This document shows, piece by piece, positions 34,167 through 46,690 of a stretch of 64,000 nt of DNA. Source of the DNA: Ovis canadensis (taxonomy: Eukaryota; Chordata; Mammalia; Artiodactyla; Bovidae); contig NC_091247.1 in the NCBI RefSeq assembly GCF_042477335.2, forward strand, positions 40,847,501 through 40,911,500, given 5' to 3'. Under the pieces are notes generated by a model that did not search any database, had not been told where the DNA came from, and saw only the letters and a program-made list of their open reading frames with translations. Numbering within the stretch: position 1 is the stretch's first letter; every line of letters starts with the position of its first letter. The translations under genes were made by a program, and so were the position numbers.

Positions 34167-34655
34167 CAAAGTAGCAATTCTCTGGCAATTGTTTCACATG
34201 AGTCAAGGACCCAAATAACCACGTGATCTGTGAGGCATAGTCCACATCCTTACTCGCCAAACAGTCCTGTGGAAAGCGCGCTGGTAGCAGGCAGGGTCTC
34301 AGATGCTTACTGAGGCTCCTGCTAGCTAGAGGTGTGAGGTGTGGAACTAGCTGCTTTGCTTCTCTTGGTCCAGTTTCTCTATCTGGGAAATGACAGTGCA
34401 TCAGCCTCCCCTATTTCCTTAGGAGAATATGGTAAGACTCAGAAAGGGGCTCAAAACAAATTGGCTGTTTGATTCTGGTTTGGTGAGTGAAATGCCTATA
34501 ATACAACTATTTGTAGAAATAAGTTTGTAAGTTGCAGAAGAAACACTTAACCCCTGAGCAAAATTCCAGGGGAAGACCCAATTACTTAGTATAATGACTC
34601 ATCACCCTCTTAAAATTGCATGTAGGGATTGTCATTGTCCCAAAGGTAGACCACA

Positions 34656-34695
<40 letters not shown>

Positions 34696-36411
34696 AAGAA
34701 ACACCGTGATTTAGACATGAAAAATTGAAAATATTTATAAGTGCATCAGAGAAGAGCAAACCTTAATTGGAGGGAAGAAGTACTCAAGGCAGATGTGCAA
34801 AAGATGATCAGTGGGTAAAAGCAACCCTGGGGAGAAGAAACAGGCAGAAAGGAAAGCTAAATGTTAGCCTGCTAGAAAAGACCTGCCTGGAGGCGCTCTG
34901 GGTTTTATTGAACACTGCAGGGCTGCTTTAATATAGCAGTGTTTATTTTCCAAGGTTTGCAACACCAGGGCTCTTTCCAATATACTGCATTTGCCGGTGT
35001 GTTTTGGCTGTGCCTAGGGGCCCACCATGGGCTGACGGATGTCCAGGTGTGGAAAAGCACGTTAGCCATTTGTTTGCACAGTGGATTGATTTCTTTGCAC
35101 TTTCTTTGTCCCTCTTAATTGAAATAGTAAACATTACTGTACTCAAAACTGAAATAGTCCCCGGACATCAGTCTTATACATTAATAATTAGAAATATAAC
35201 TCCTTTAGGATGCCTCTTCCTCGGATCACATCCTTCAAATGTCAAGCCAGTTTGTAATAAGAATCAGAGAACTGTATAAGGCAACCTGATACTTAACAAG
35301 AAACTACACAAACTCTCACCAAACAGAAGCATCACAGAAAGCAGGAGGAAAGAAAGGAGAATTTTTCAAACCATCTTCCCAAGGCATATGGAAATGCCAG
35401 TGCTCTGTTTTTCCAGGTTAACACAACTAGGTCTCTCTCTTCTAGGTGCTCTGAATAGGTTACTGATGAGCCATCTGCAGCAGGCCTGCTCCTGGATGTC
35501 ACGCCCCTGTTAATGAAATCTGGACGTGCACTGGAAAACGGACCTGGTGAATGGTAGATGTCAGCCCTTGCGTGATGGGCAATCATCAATCATCCATTGT
35601 CAGTTATTTCTGTCCCAGTGAGTAAGCCTTTATTTAAAGCAGAAAGTAAGAATGTTGCCAGACCACAGGAACAAGCCCTGAGCTGTTTGCAGGTGCTGCT
35701 ATTCACAGCTGCCAATTAAACTCCTGACATTTCCATATTGGCCATGAGGCACAGCATATGCTTTGGACATACCAAATCTTAAAAAAAAAAAAAAAAAAAA
35801 ATCGTCACTCTCAGATTATCAGTACATGTGTCTTTTCCCCCCATGCTTTCAACATTAGGATTTTTAAGATAGTTTATTCTAGAAATAGAGGAAGGAGAAA
35901 CAGAAAAACTTAAGTGAAGGGAGTTATTAAGATGTGCGCATAGCCTCCTTTCTTGCCTTTGGAAAGTGGCCAGCATTTTAGATGTGGAAAGTCTTTTCTG
36001 ATGCTGACATCTACATAGCAGAAATCTCCTTTCAGGATTTCCACTTTCAAAAATCTTTTTCCTGCTATCCTTAAATTTTTTCTTACTAGTTGATAACCAA
36101 ATGCTACTGCTTACCTCATGTAATCGAGTACTATTAAAAGGAGATATTAAAATTTTGATCATGCAACTATATTCCATTTCTTTCATTGGGATTCAAACAT
36201 AAGTGTGCTTTGTGTTTAAAGAATTTCATGAAACTTGCCAGAGACATTTTAGTCTTACATGAAAGTAAGCCCATGATAGGATGGATTCCTCTGCAGAGTT
36301 TATACAATGCCTTCACTCTCACATATGTCCAGATTGGAAGATGAAAGCATTCAACCGCTCTTGTGAGGATTATGGATATTGTGGATGTGTTAATTCATTA
36401 ATTCTATACAC
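34167..36411. other. Unique sequence with (GA)n and A-tract
   Basis: (GA)n lies at 34658-34694 and an A-run of about 22 at 35779-35801. No coding motif is seen; the 135-codon minus frame at 35779-36186 starts on the poly(A) side and resembles nothing known. Confidence 0.4.
34658..34694. repeat. (GA)n microsatellite
   Basis: About 18 uninterrupted ga units. Confidence 0.95.
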
Positions 36412-36545
36412 GAAGAAAGAAATGGCAACCCACTCCAGTATTCTTTCCTGGGATAGCCCATGGACAGAGGAGCCTGGCATGCTACAGTCCATAGGGTCGA
36501 AAAAGAGTCGGACAGGACTTAGCGACTAAACAACAACAAAAAAAT
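36412..36545 (+). mobile_element. Bov-A SINE monomer
   Basis: It reads 'gaagaaagaaatggcaaccc' to 'gacaggacttagcgactaaa' with a 'caacaacaaa' tail and borders an L1M relic. Confidence 0.88.
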
Positions 36546-36547
36546 GC

Positions 36548-36995
36548 ACATAGCATACAATTAAAGTGTACAAGCCAGTAGCATTTAGTGTATTCAGTGT
36601 TGTGCAACTACCATTTCCCTCTAGTTTTCAAATGTTTTCATTATCCCGGAAGTACCCTGCATCCGTTGAATAATCGTTCACTCCAGATTTTTCCCTCCCA
36701 GACCCTGGTAACTACTAATTTGCTTCCTGATTCTATAGATTTACCTATTCTGGATATAGCCTATGACAGTAATCATATAACAGGTGACCTTTTGTGTTTG
36801 ACATCTTGGGATAGTGTTTTTGAAACTCATCCAGGTTGTACCATGTGTCAATATGTCTGTTTTTCCTTTTCGTGGCTAAACAGTATTCCATTGTATGAAT
36901 GTACCCCAATTTACCCGTTCATCTATTGAAGGACATCTGAGTTTTTTCTATATTTTGACTACTATGTGTAATTCTGCTATTAACATTCATGTAAG
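36548..36995 (-). repeat. L1M (old L1) 3' end
   Basis: Antisense landmarks are 'gttgtgcaactaccattt', 'gatttacctattctggatat', 'ctaaacagtattccattgta' and 'acatctgagttttttctat'. An old mammalian L1 with no intact coding. Confidence 0.8.
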
Positions 36996-38131
36996 AAAAA
37001 ATTCTATACATAGGCAGGAAAAAATATCCACATACAACTTCCAGGAATATTTTGCCATTTTAAACCGATTTTACAAATTCTCTAGACCTGAGTAGCTCTT
37101 GATAAGAAATAAAGTGTGGCAACAATTATAGAAATTTTAAATGAATTATTCTTTCTGATCAGTCTTTAGGAAACAAAGATGTATTCCATATGATTTTACA
37201 TTATTCCACCAAGAATTAGATCACAATCATCTGTGATTGTAAGTCTGTCTTTGTTTCCCATGTTGAATAATAGGCTTTGATCTGAGATATCTCCTCCTTT
37301 CTCGCCCATCTCTTGTTCATCTGCCTGAGTTCAACAGTTACTTCCATGTTCTTTGAAATCCTAGTTTCCACTGATTTTAGGGACATCTGTTAAGGAAAAG
37401 CAGAGTTGACAAAGCCAGGACCTCTTTTGAATAACTTTAGCTGATGACTCCATCAGGTGACAACTCTCAGTCTCTCTTTCTGTCATGGTGATAATTTTAC
37501 ATCATGCTCTCACTTTCAAGAAGGGGGCAAGTGAAAAAAAAAAAAAAAAAAGAAGGGGGCAAGTGCCCATCCTCTTTGAAAGAAGCTAAGCCAATTTTTG
37601 TTTTGAAAAGGAGAGTACATTTGTTATTGCCATCTACATAATGAAGGATTTCGAAAAGAACTATCTTTTAAAATAGGATTTAAAACTAATTTTAAAAAAA
37701 GTTTCTCCTCTGTAAAATTAATTTTCAATAAAAGATGCCCTACACATGCATTGAATGGTGAAGATCTTAACAAGAGGGGATATTTTAACATTATATCAAG
37801 AGTACATGTGTATTTGACATGAAGAAAAGAAAATTCGATGGCTTACAGCTGCCTTGAGCCCTTGGGCTATGTGAACACTTACCACCTTACAAATCTGAGG
37901 ATGCTGTGCTGTGGCATCAGCTCTGGGCTGCTCACTGGGGATGATGTCTGTCCACAGGCTTTAAGAGTGAAAAGGAAGGGTTTAGTCTTGACTCAGTAAC
38001 ACTGCTCTAACTGGCATCATATGGGCCACTTTTCTCCCCTTAACACCAAACCTTCCGTGTGCTTTGGGTTGCAGTGTTCATGATAATAATAGCAATGATG
38101 ACAATAATAATAGCAGCTACCGTGACAGAAG
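36996..38131. other. Unique sequence hosting a bare poly(A) insertion
   Basis: Apart from the poly(A) with duplicated flanks at 37518-37565, no repeat or gene was recognised. A short (aat/gat)-rich patch lies at 38084-38115. Confidence 0.45.
37518..37565 (+). mobile_element. Poly(A)-only retroposition scar
   Basis: aagaagggggcaagtg occurs at 37518-37533 and again at 37550-37565, separated only by a run of about 18 A. This is the signature of target-primed reverse transcription that copied nothing but a poly(A) tail. Inference: L1 machinery. Confidence 0.85.
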
Positions 38132-38360
38132 GCAGCTTTGTACAGTAGTTGAGAGCACAGATTCTATAGCTAGCCTGGCTAGGTTTTAATCCTGGCTCTT
38201 TCACTTACTAATACTGTGACCCTGATCAAATTACTTAACCCCTTCATGCTTCGGTTGCTTCCTCTGTAGAGACAGTAGCTACCTTATTGGTACATCGAAT
38301 GCTTAGAGCAAAACCTGGCATGCACTCCAGGAAGTACCACCAAAGCGTTAAATAAAATAA
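38132..38360 (+). repeat. MIR SINE, near full length
   Basis: 'gtacagtagttgagagcaca', 'ttaatcctggctctttcact', 'ccctgatcaaattacttaac' and 'aaaacctggcatgcactcc' follow MIR in sense over its whole length. Confidence 0.85.
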
Positions 38361-38389
38361 ATGAGTGTTCCTAGAAGGTACACACAGAC

Positions 38390-38475
38390 TGTCTCTATTG
38401 TTGTTCCCATTTCTCAGGTGGGAAAATTGAGACTATGTGGAATTAAGTAATTCTCTCAAGACTGTTGCAAATCAG
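38390..38475 (-). repeat. MIR SINE fragment
   Basis: 'cccatttctcaggtgggaaa' and 'aattaagtaattctctcaag' are antisense MIR. It forms an inverted pair with the MIR just upstream. Confidence 0.6.
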
Positions 38476-39132
38476 AAATTTGCAAATTTTAACCTGGGTT
38501 GGTGTGACTTCAAGACTCATGTTGTTTTCATCTTTCTCCCCAGGCTTCCTGTTACAGGCATCATTTCACAATTATATACCACTGGTTCACAGAGAGAAGG
38601 CAAGGGGTGGGATGAAATAGAGACAGTATCAGAAATGCTGGAGCACGCAAGAGTTCCACAGTGTTAGGGAGACAGAAATCATCTAAGATCAGGGGAAGAT
38701 CAACACTTTCCCAAAGTTGAGGCCCGGTTAATCACCACACAGATGGCTCCTGAATCAATAAATTCATTCATTTCCTCAACAGCTATGTATGTCTCTGCTC
38801 TTTCTGTACGAGGGCAATAGTTTCATGTCTAGCCACTTAATACATATGAGTATTTGTTTTACATCATTTTGTTAAAGAAAGAGGCCCATAATAATCTTAG
38901 AAAAGGATACCAATGAGAAAATGACAGCATTTTCCTGGCGATTGAGTCCAATTTGGTAAATTCTGGGGCTCCCTCCTCTTCCCTGCTGCAATGTCTTAAG
39001 GCAGAGCAAGCCGGCTATAGAACAAGGCAAAGGCTGGCTGTCCCAGGGCTGGTCTCATCAACATATACATGTCTCTTATGGGTGTCTTTATCTAGCCTAA
39101 CTGGTATTGTTTTTCGTACTCTTTCATAGTTT
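38476..39132. other. Unique sequence
   Basis: No gene or repeat was recognised. Confidence 0.4.
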
Positions 39133-39394
39133 GAGAAGGCAATGACCACCCACTCCAGTACTCTTGCCTGGAAACTCCCATGGACGGAGGAGCCTGGTGG
39201 GCTGCAGCCCTTGGGGTCGCTGAGGGTGGGACACGACTGAGCGACTTCCCTTTCACTTTTCACTTTCATGCACTGGAGAAGGAAACGATAACCCACTCCA
39301 GTGTTCTTGCCTGGAGAATCCCAGGGACGGAGAAGCCTGGTGGGCTGCCTTCTCTGGGGTCATACAGAGTCGGACAGGACTGAAGCGACTTAGC
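39133..39394 (+). mobile_element. Bov-A2 SINE dimer
   Basis: Two Bov-A monomers ('gagaaggcaatgaccaccca' and 'ggagaaggaaacgataaccc') are joined by 'cacttttcactttcatgcac'. It ends 'gaagcgacttagcaatagtg' without a (cag)n tail. Confidence 0.92.
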
Positions 39395-42300
39395 AATAGT
39401 GATGTTATGTTTTGGATGTTTCCAAAACTGAAACACGCAGGTCTTTCATTTTCTTTCTACCTACTAAGATTATTTCATCTCCTCACATGCAAAGGAGAGG
39501 ATTATGCAAGAAATTCATCATATCAGAGCAAAGTAGCTACTGAAAAATTGCCAAACACCATAAACACTGGTCAAAATGGAGTCCAACCATTTACACAGAG
39601 AATAATTGAAGCTATGGATTCACTTGGGGTAACTAAGCAACTTTTCATTATGAATTATAAAGCTTTTCAAACATAAAATGATACCTGAGAGGAGTGCATT
39701 ACCTAAAAGGTTTCGATAGGCAATGAAAGGGGCTTTAAAATATGCAGTCAGGATCAATCACTCTGCTGAATAGCATTACTTATACTTGGTGGTGTCACCT
39801 ACATGCCTTGATAAACAATGTCCCATAACCTCTGAGCATTCCCATTATTTTCATCAGCACCCAGACATAAGTGACAAAAGTGTCAGATGATGTTTTATTT
39901 ACTAATATAAAACAAGTTCTTATGGAAGTAGACGTTCTATGACTGGAGGTTTATGAAGCCTGTTTCCAGCACCACGAATGATTCACGTTATCCAAGAAAG
40001 AGATAAAGCTTGCTATTCGTGATGAATTTTAATTGGAATATTGCTCATCACGGGCATGAATTTCTTTCGTGTAGGAGATAACATGTCTTGTTTCTGTAGC
40101 AGAAGGATAGTTGAGTCTCTCTAGGGGGGAAAAAAGGGTCGGTAGTTAAAACAAACCTTTTGACATGCAAAAGGTAGGGATACCTTGGAGTTATCCTGGT
40201 ATCACCTGCCAAAACAGGTACTTGGATGTCTCTTACCATGATCATTTTGCAGGGGACAATTGCATCAGTTACATGAGAAAGCAATCCCAGTATTTGGACT
40301 CAGAATAAGGACAGTTTTGTCTTCTTCTACCTTGTGAATGAAACATAATGAGATGGGGTGTCAACTGGGAAAATAACTTGATGGTAAGACAGAGTTCTCT
40401 ACTTGGAACTGGCTATAGAGTTCTACCCAAGAGGCAGCAGGATAGGATATTAACCAGCAGAGAAGAAAGACCATTGAAAATTATCACTTCCTTTTAACAG
40501 AAGAGGTCCTAAAATGTGATCTATCAATGTTGATTAATGCTAGGTTGTGGGGAAAGGGAACGTGAAGTTAAAAGTCAGGAAAAGTGGACTTAAAGAGAGT
40601 GAGGTGGAAGGAAAAGTTTTAAGGATGAATAAAAATTGGATGTATGAAAATGTAGTTTCAGGATTGCATGTCCTTTGCAAAAAGGAAATCACATACCAAC
40701 ATTTATGTGGTAAGATTTAAACGAATGAAATGAACATCGGTCTCGTGATGGTGGAGGTAAACTACCTCGCTTGACTAGGATGACTAGGGTAGCTGTAGCC
40801 ATCCCTTTTGATACTCGATATGAAAACATGGATTTGCATCCTGGAATTTTGTCAAACCTGCTTTGTGGATATGGTACATGGCAGTCAGTGTTCTAAAGAT
40901 AAACAAATTGATTATTTCAGTTACCAAAAATTAATTTTCCAGAATAGAGTGGAGTATATGGAAATACATTTCAAAAGATCATTTTAAAATTTGCCTGAAA
41001 GACATCCCCCTCCGGCCCCGCCCCCAGCCTGCCCATGTAATTCTCCCTCTCCTGCATCTTTGCTTTCTTAGGGTCTATGGCTCAAACTGGAACCTGGTTA
41101 AAACAACTACCAAATTGCACTGCTCCCTGTGCCCTAGTGAATCTCTTCATTAGCTCATTGCACACAGTTCTTAGTACTGAACCAGGGTTTGCTCTTCTAA
41201 GTAAAAGAGTCAGGTCTATTCATGTTTGTTTGTCTGTTTTCATTAACAGCAGTGATTTGAATTGTGGTTGTCCTTTTTTCAACTGGCCTGCCATGTCTGT
41301 TTTTACATATGTTGTATATGGTCTATAAAAACAAGGACTATTCTCCATTTAAAGATGATATACATTCATGCACAATTATCTACATATACAATATCTCTCA
41401 CACAAATACACGAAAACATGAAAACTTTTAAAATCCTTTCAGATGGTTTGAATGATTTTCTTTACATGTTTTCAACTTAACCTAATGGCAAACCTCCCTT
41501 CATTCTACACTAGTTTAATTAGTTTGACAGGACTGGAAACTTGTTCTTCTTATTCACACTTATTATTCATCTCTTGGAATGCCCTGTAGGGAGAATGAAG
41601 CCCAAGAAAGCAGTAGTTACCAAATGCCTCAACGCTAAATGCCCTTTTAGGCTGAATAGGCACAATAGTGGCAGTGAGAAGACCTGACTTTAAGGCAACC
41701 TAAGAAAAATGACATTTTCTAGAACGTCCTCTATTTAAACAAGTTGTGAAGAAGAAAACTATGCCCATTTCTCCCTGGAGCTTTGAATGGGTCCTGGGGA
41801 CTCTAGTTTATCTCTATGGTATCTGAAATCTTTGCTAAAGAAACAGTAGAGGTATCAGATTTTGCAGGATAAGCCCTCAGTTTGTAACAGCAAATGTGGA
41901 GATAATTTCAGGATTTTTAAGGACTGCAAAGGTAACCTGGAACATTTCAGATATTTTGTAAAGGGGTAGGTTGAAACGCAGAACTGATAAACCAGGAAGA
42001 AGGGCTTTTCCTTTCAGTTAACTTTGAAAATTTCCTCAGAGAGCAAACTTTTGATATGGGGCAAAGATTCTTACAAGGTTGGTACAGGTGGATAATTTAA
42101 AAAATAAGAGTGCATTTATCTGCATACATTATTTAAATACCTAGAGCAGTTCTCTGCTTTAATGATAAATTACGATCAGTAAAATCTGTTGGCTGCCTTC
42201 AAGCTAACTAATGGATCACTAATCAGCAACAGTCGAATCATTCTAGCTAAGGTGAAATAAATACCTCCAAGGAAGCTGCAGCTAATTTTTGTCATTTAAA

Positions 42301-45300
42301 CTCATAAAGATGCTTACATATATTTCTGCATTCTTGTCCTATATATGTGTATATGTAGGACACCATATGCACATACATATGTGCTCATGATCATGTTAAA
42401 AACTTATTCCTTGACACATCCTTGTCCACGCACCATGGTTCTATTCTCCATGGATAAGAAAGATTGTTCCTGCAACTAATTAATCCTTAAAGAGATTGGC
42501 TGATAGATCTCATTGTTAGCAATACATTTTTAATTGTTCATTTTATTCAATCACCATTTGAACACAAGTCAATTTGCAATTTTATTAGAGAACAGAAAAG
42601 GCCTGGGGTCTATTCCTGGTTTTTTTTTTTTTTTTCTTTTAAGGAAAAGGATAAAAAGCAGGCAAATTTTCATAAGGAATGTTAATTCTCTAATTAATTT
42701 TATGTATCAAGCAAGAATGAATGTGTCCTGCTATCTACACAGAAGTCTTTTGGCCAAGAAGTACATTTTGTCATAACTTCCCTTCCAGAGAAACCTCTTT
42801 ACAAGCTTTGTGGCCAAATACCCAGGCAACTGATGACCAGCTTTGAAGCAACTGTTCACAGACCATTTGCTTTGATGACATTTAGAGGCTTTTCTCCCCT
42901 CATTCCAAGTCTATTGTAAGTAGAGTACACATGCCATGCAGCCTTTGAAAACTAATCAATACAGTAAGAATCTTCAGGGTGCAGCTGACTAGTATCACAT
43001 CTTCAAACTCCCCCCCACCCCCCCGCTTTTTTTTTAAAGCTGGCTTGTACACATTTCTAAGGTAAACCTTATGAATGAGGTTGGGTGGATTATCCTCACC
43101 ATATTCACAGGTAACCTAGTGTACCCTGGCTCGCTCTTCCATATTTTAACATCAAAAGCTCATAATCTGTGTAAGTTAACCTTCCATAAAACTAAAATTA
43201 TATGGTCATCATACACAATCTGATGATTGATTACAGCTGCCAAAAAGGTCACAAACTGTGAATGTTTGCTACAGTTGCACCATGAAAATTATTGTACAAT
43301 TTTAAGGAATCCATCCAGAGAAAATAGACAGCTTACATTCATAGGCTGCAGAATTGAAGCATGTATGTTTTCTTTGTGACTTTTAGCTCTCTTAAAATCA
43401 ATGTTAAAACCCTTAGGTCTGATTTTTCATTTCAATGTCTTTGTGTAATGTGCCTCGACCATACCTCATCTAATTTAATAAGATGCAAGCTAAGGAAGTA
43501 CTTAAGTTACTTATCAAGGGTTTTAGATGACACATTATTATTGTATTCGAAAGTCAATATTTGCTAATCATGTTAGTACAGGAACTGTTCCAGGCCTACA
43601 ATTCTTAAATTGCAGAGATATTTAAGGTTAATTAAACCTATCTCCCCTGGTCCTCTCTCTCCACCTCTGTGGAAGGAGTAAATCAATGACATCCTAAACA
43701 TGTCCAGAGAGCCAGAGATCCAAGTCTGAAAGTCACTAACATCTTTAAGCCTCTGTTTGTTTCAGTGCCCTAGAGTTGAGCTTTGCCATTTCTCCACAGT
43801 TTAAGGAATATTTGCATGTTTTGAGAGCAAAGTTCACTAATTCTCTCGATGTAATTAGAGAGGTCTGGCCATTCTTGAACATATAACATGGAGTCCAAAA
43901 TTTTTTCAAGTCAGGAGAAGGCTGAAATAACATATGGCTTGATTTCTTTTTCCTTTCTGTATGGCAACTTGTGGGTAAATTTGTGGCAGAGTTGAAAGGT
44001 CATGTGTCCTTTCTCAAGCCAGGCATAATGAGAACAGGTGACTGGGTCCACATCCCTGAAGAGGTTATGCTTGTATGAGGCAGTTCCACTGAACCCCTGA
44101 CCCCTCATACCCCAGAGCAGAAACAGTCAACTGTTCAAAGGTCAATGTTCCCTTTACTTTCAAACAGTAAGCCCATTACATCAGAACCATTTATAATCCA
44201 GTGTTACATACAAAGCCCAGGACTTGGCTGAGATCAGTGCTAAATAAACATATGAAGTCTTATTAACATGTATTGACTAGGAGAAAACTGGAAAACAGAG
44301 CACTTCAGCGATGACTTACAGTAGCTGCTAGTTCAGCTCCCTCAGGGAGAAACACTAACATATTAACCCAACATGCCACCCAGGATATATTTACGGGTAG
44401 TTAGTAAAAACAGTAATGCTGTATAAACTGAATATCTGGAACATGAATCAATAGAGACCAGCTAATTAGGTTATAAATGCATTGATTTTAATTTGAATAT
44501 GTCCTCAAATAGAGTCTGCAAGTAAGCATTCTGAAACGGGGCTCTTACACTGAGAGAAGGGACAATCAGATTATTCTCTGCCACTCTCCAATCAATCCAG
44601 AAGAGTTAGGTAAAGTACTCTGATGCATATTTTATATAATCAGAATGACACATCCTATTAATATTCTAATTACTGTTGAACTGTTAGCAATGCCCTAAGT
44701 CTGATGTCTTAGGGCCTCAGAGCAGTAATCCGGGAACCTCGTGTCATCTTTTGTATTCATTCATCCAATTTAAAATGAGATGATTTTCCCTTTAAAGCAT
44801 TTTTTATTAAACATTATTGTATGCATGGATTTAACATTCTAATTGATTTAGGCGGACTCTCAGAGTGAGTTGCTAACTCCTTTTGTTCTTTTCTTCACTG
44901 AAAGAGGTCAGCAGCTGTGATCTTATTTATAAATTTAAATGCCAAATTTTAGCACAATGGGTTATTATTAAAATAACAGTTATTCATGTTCATAAAAAGT
45001 CTCTGTTTATGCTGTAAAAACCAGGAATCCAATAATTTAATAAACTAGAGTAAAGATAGGCCAGAATTAATGTCATCTTAGAACACATAAAATTCTGTGG
45101 ATGTGAAAATGGCTTTGGAAAAAGCAATGAGATGTTTCCACTCTTCTGAGTATTTTCCTCAACCTCAAATTTACTTTATTTTACTTTGAAACATGTAGGA
45201 ATACATCCTGTATCATAGATAAGATACATTTCCATAAGATAAATGCCAAACAATTGTTGGAAAAGTCAAACTTGCCATCAATTCATACATGAACAGTCAG

Positions 45301-45389
45301 CCTTTTAGAGGTTTGCTTTATCTTAAATCAAATTCAGTTAAAAAGGTTTATGTGATGATGGTATAGGTCTACTCTGTCTTGAATCATGT
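39395..45389. other. 6 kb AT-rich region free of young insertions
   Basis: I find no Bov-tA, Bov-A, BovB or young L1 and no coding motif. There is a T15 near 42618, a C/T-rich patch at 43009-43036 and an inverted repeat at 44692-44715. TAAT-type motifs are frequent at 42130-42300 and 44240-45100. It is compatible with conserved regulatory DNA, which cannot be judged without alignment. Confidence 0.5.
44692..44715. repeat. Perfect inverted repeat, 8-bp arms
   Basis: gccctaag (44692-44699) and cttagggc (44708-44715) surround tctgatgt. Confidence 0.95.
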
Positions 45390-45985
45390 AGCTGCTACTG
45401 GTCCTGAATATCATGAGTCTGGTGTTCAATGGCTAGGGCCTGGCACACCTTGGGAGAAGTGGGGATGGAAAGAGGTGGATGGATTTGAGAGATGTTTTGG
45501 GGGTCAAATTTAAAAGATTAATGAACTAAATTTGCGATATAAGTAAAATGGAGGTGTCAAGGAGACTACTAGACTTATGGCTTAAGAAATTGGAAGACTA
45601 TTTCCAAAGATGGCAAATATTGGGGAAGTGTGGTTGAGTTTTGGGAGTGCTGGTGTAATAGTGTTCTCATTGAACATAGTAAGGTTGTGATGTGCAAGTG
45701 GAGATGTCAAGGGTGCAGCTGAATACTTAAATCCAAAGTTCAGAAGTGAGGTCTTCACTAAACATGTTAACTTTAGCATCGATGGCATTTAACGCTTTGG
45801 AAATGGATGAGATCATCCTAGGCACAAGTATAGAGAGAAAGGAGAGACTAAACCTTAACCCTGCAGAGTTAATATTTAAATAGATAGGCAGTAAGTGGCC
45901 TTTTGTGTTAGGGTCAGAGACCACACTCCAGAAAACTTTAGCAAATGATCCATGATGAGATGTCAAAGGCATTTCTTTCCTCATA
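45390..45985 (-). repeat. L2 LINE relic, ORF region
   Basis: 'gatggatttgagagatgttt', 'gatgtgcaagtggagatgtc', 'aagttcagaagtgaggtctt' and 'tttggaaatggatgagatca' follow the antisense L2 order. The BovB at 45994 cuts into the text just after. Confidence 0.6.
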
Positions 45986-45993
45986 CCGTAACT

Positions 45994-46648
45994 TGTTGCT
46001 GTTTAGTCACTAAGTCTTGTCCAACTCTTTGTGACCCCATGGACTGCAGCACCCTAGGCTTCACTGTCCTTCACAATCTCCCAGAGTTTGCTTAGATTCA
46101 CGTCCCTTGAGTTGGTAATGCTATCTACCATCTTTTCCTCTGCTGCCCTCTTCTTTTGCCTTCAATCTTTCCCAGCTTCAGGGTCTTTTTCAATCAGTTG
46201 GCTCTTCGCATCATGTGGCTCAAGTATTGGAGCTTCAGCTTCAGCATCAATCCTTCCAGTGAATATTCAGGGTTGATTTCCTTTAGGATTAATTGGTTTG
46301 ATCTCCTTGCAGTTCACTCAAGAGTCTTCTCCAGCACCACAATTCAAAGGTATCAATTCTTTGGCTGTCAGCCTTCTTTATGGTCCCACTCTCACATCCA
46401 TTCATGACTACTGGGAAAACCATGGCTTTGACTATATGGACTTTTGTTGGCAAAGTGATATCTCTGCTTTTTAATATGCTTTCTAGGTTTGTCACAGTTT
46501 TCCTTCCAAGAAGCAAGTGTCTTTTAATTTCATGGCAGCAGTTTTGGAGTCCCAAAAAATGAAATCTGTCACAGTTTCCACTTTTCCCCCATTTATTTGC
46601 CAGGAAGTTATGGGACCAGATGCCATGAACTTCATTTTTTTCAATGTT
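45994..46648 (-). mobile_element. BovB 3' end, older subtype
   Basis: The + strand reads from 'gttgctgtttagtcactaag' through the ORF2 C-terminal region to about the codons for the start of the 'TSWQIDGE'-type segment. 'gtgaatattcagggttgatt' marks an older subtype than the copies at 16.3, 52.6, 59.1 and 62.8 kb. A sense-oriented Bov-A-like tail (46649-46690) is fused to its 5' side. Confidence 0.88.
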
Positions 46649-46687
46649 GGGGTTACAAAGAGTCAGACATAACTGAGCGACTTTCAC
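46289..46687 (-). pseudogene. BovB ORF2 fragment with foreign N-terminus
   Basis: 132 codons are open. Residues from about 50 on are BovB-like: 'CCHEIKRHLLLGRK', 'NLESILKSRDITLPTKVHIV', 'MVFPVVMNGCES', '[14 protein letters not shown]'. The first 20 residues come from the inverted Bov-A tail and are not coding sequence of the element. Stops and frameshifts lie on either side and no RT motif is present. Confidence 0.75.
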
Positions 46688-46690
46688 TCA
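46649..46690 (+). repeat. Bov-A/Bov-tA tail fused to BovB
   Basis: 'ggggttacaaagagtcagac' and 'ataactgagcgactttcact' are the sense 3' tail of Bov-A-type SINEs. They are opposite in orientation to the adjoining BovB. Confidence 0.8.
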
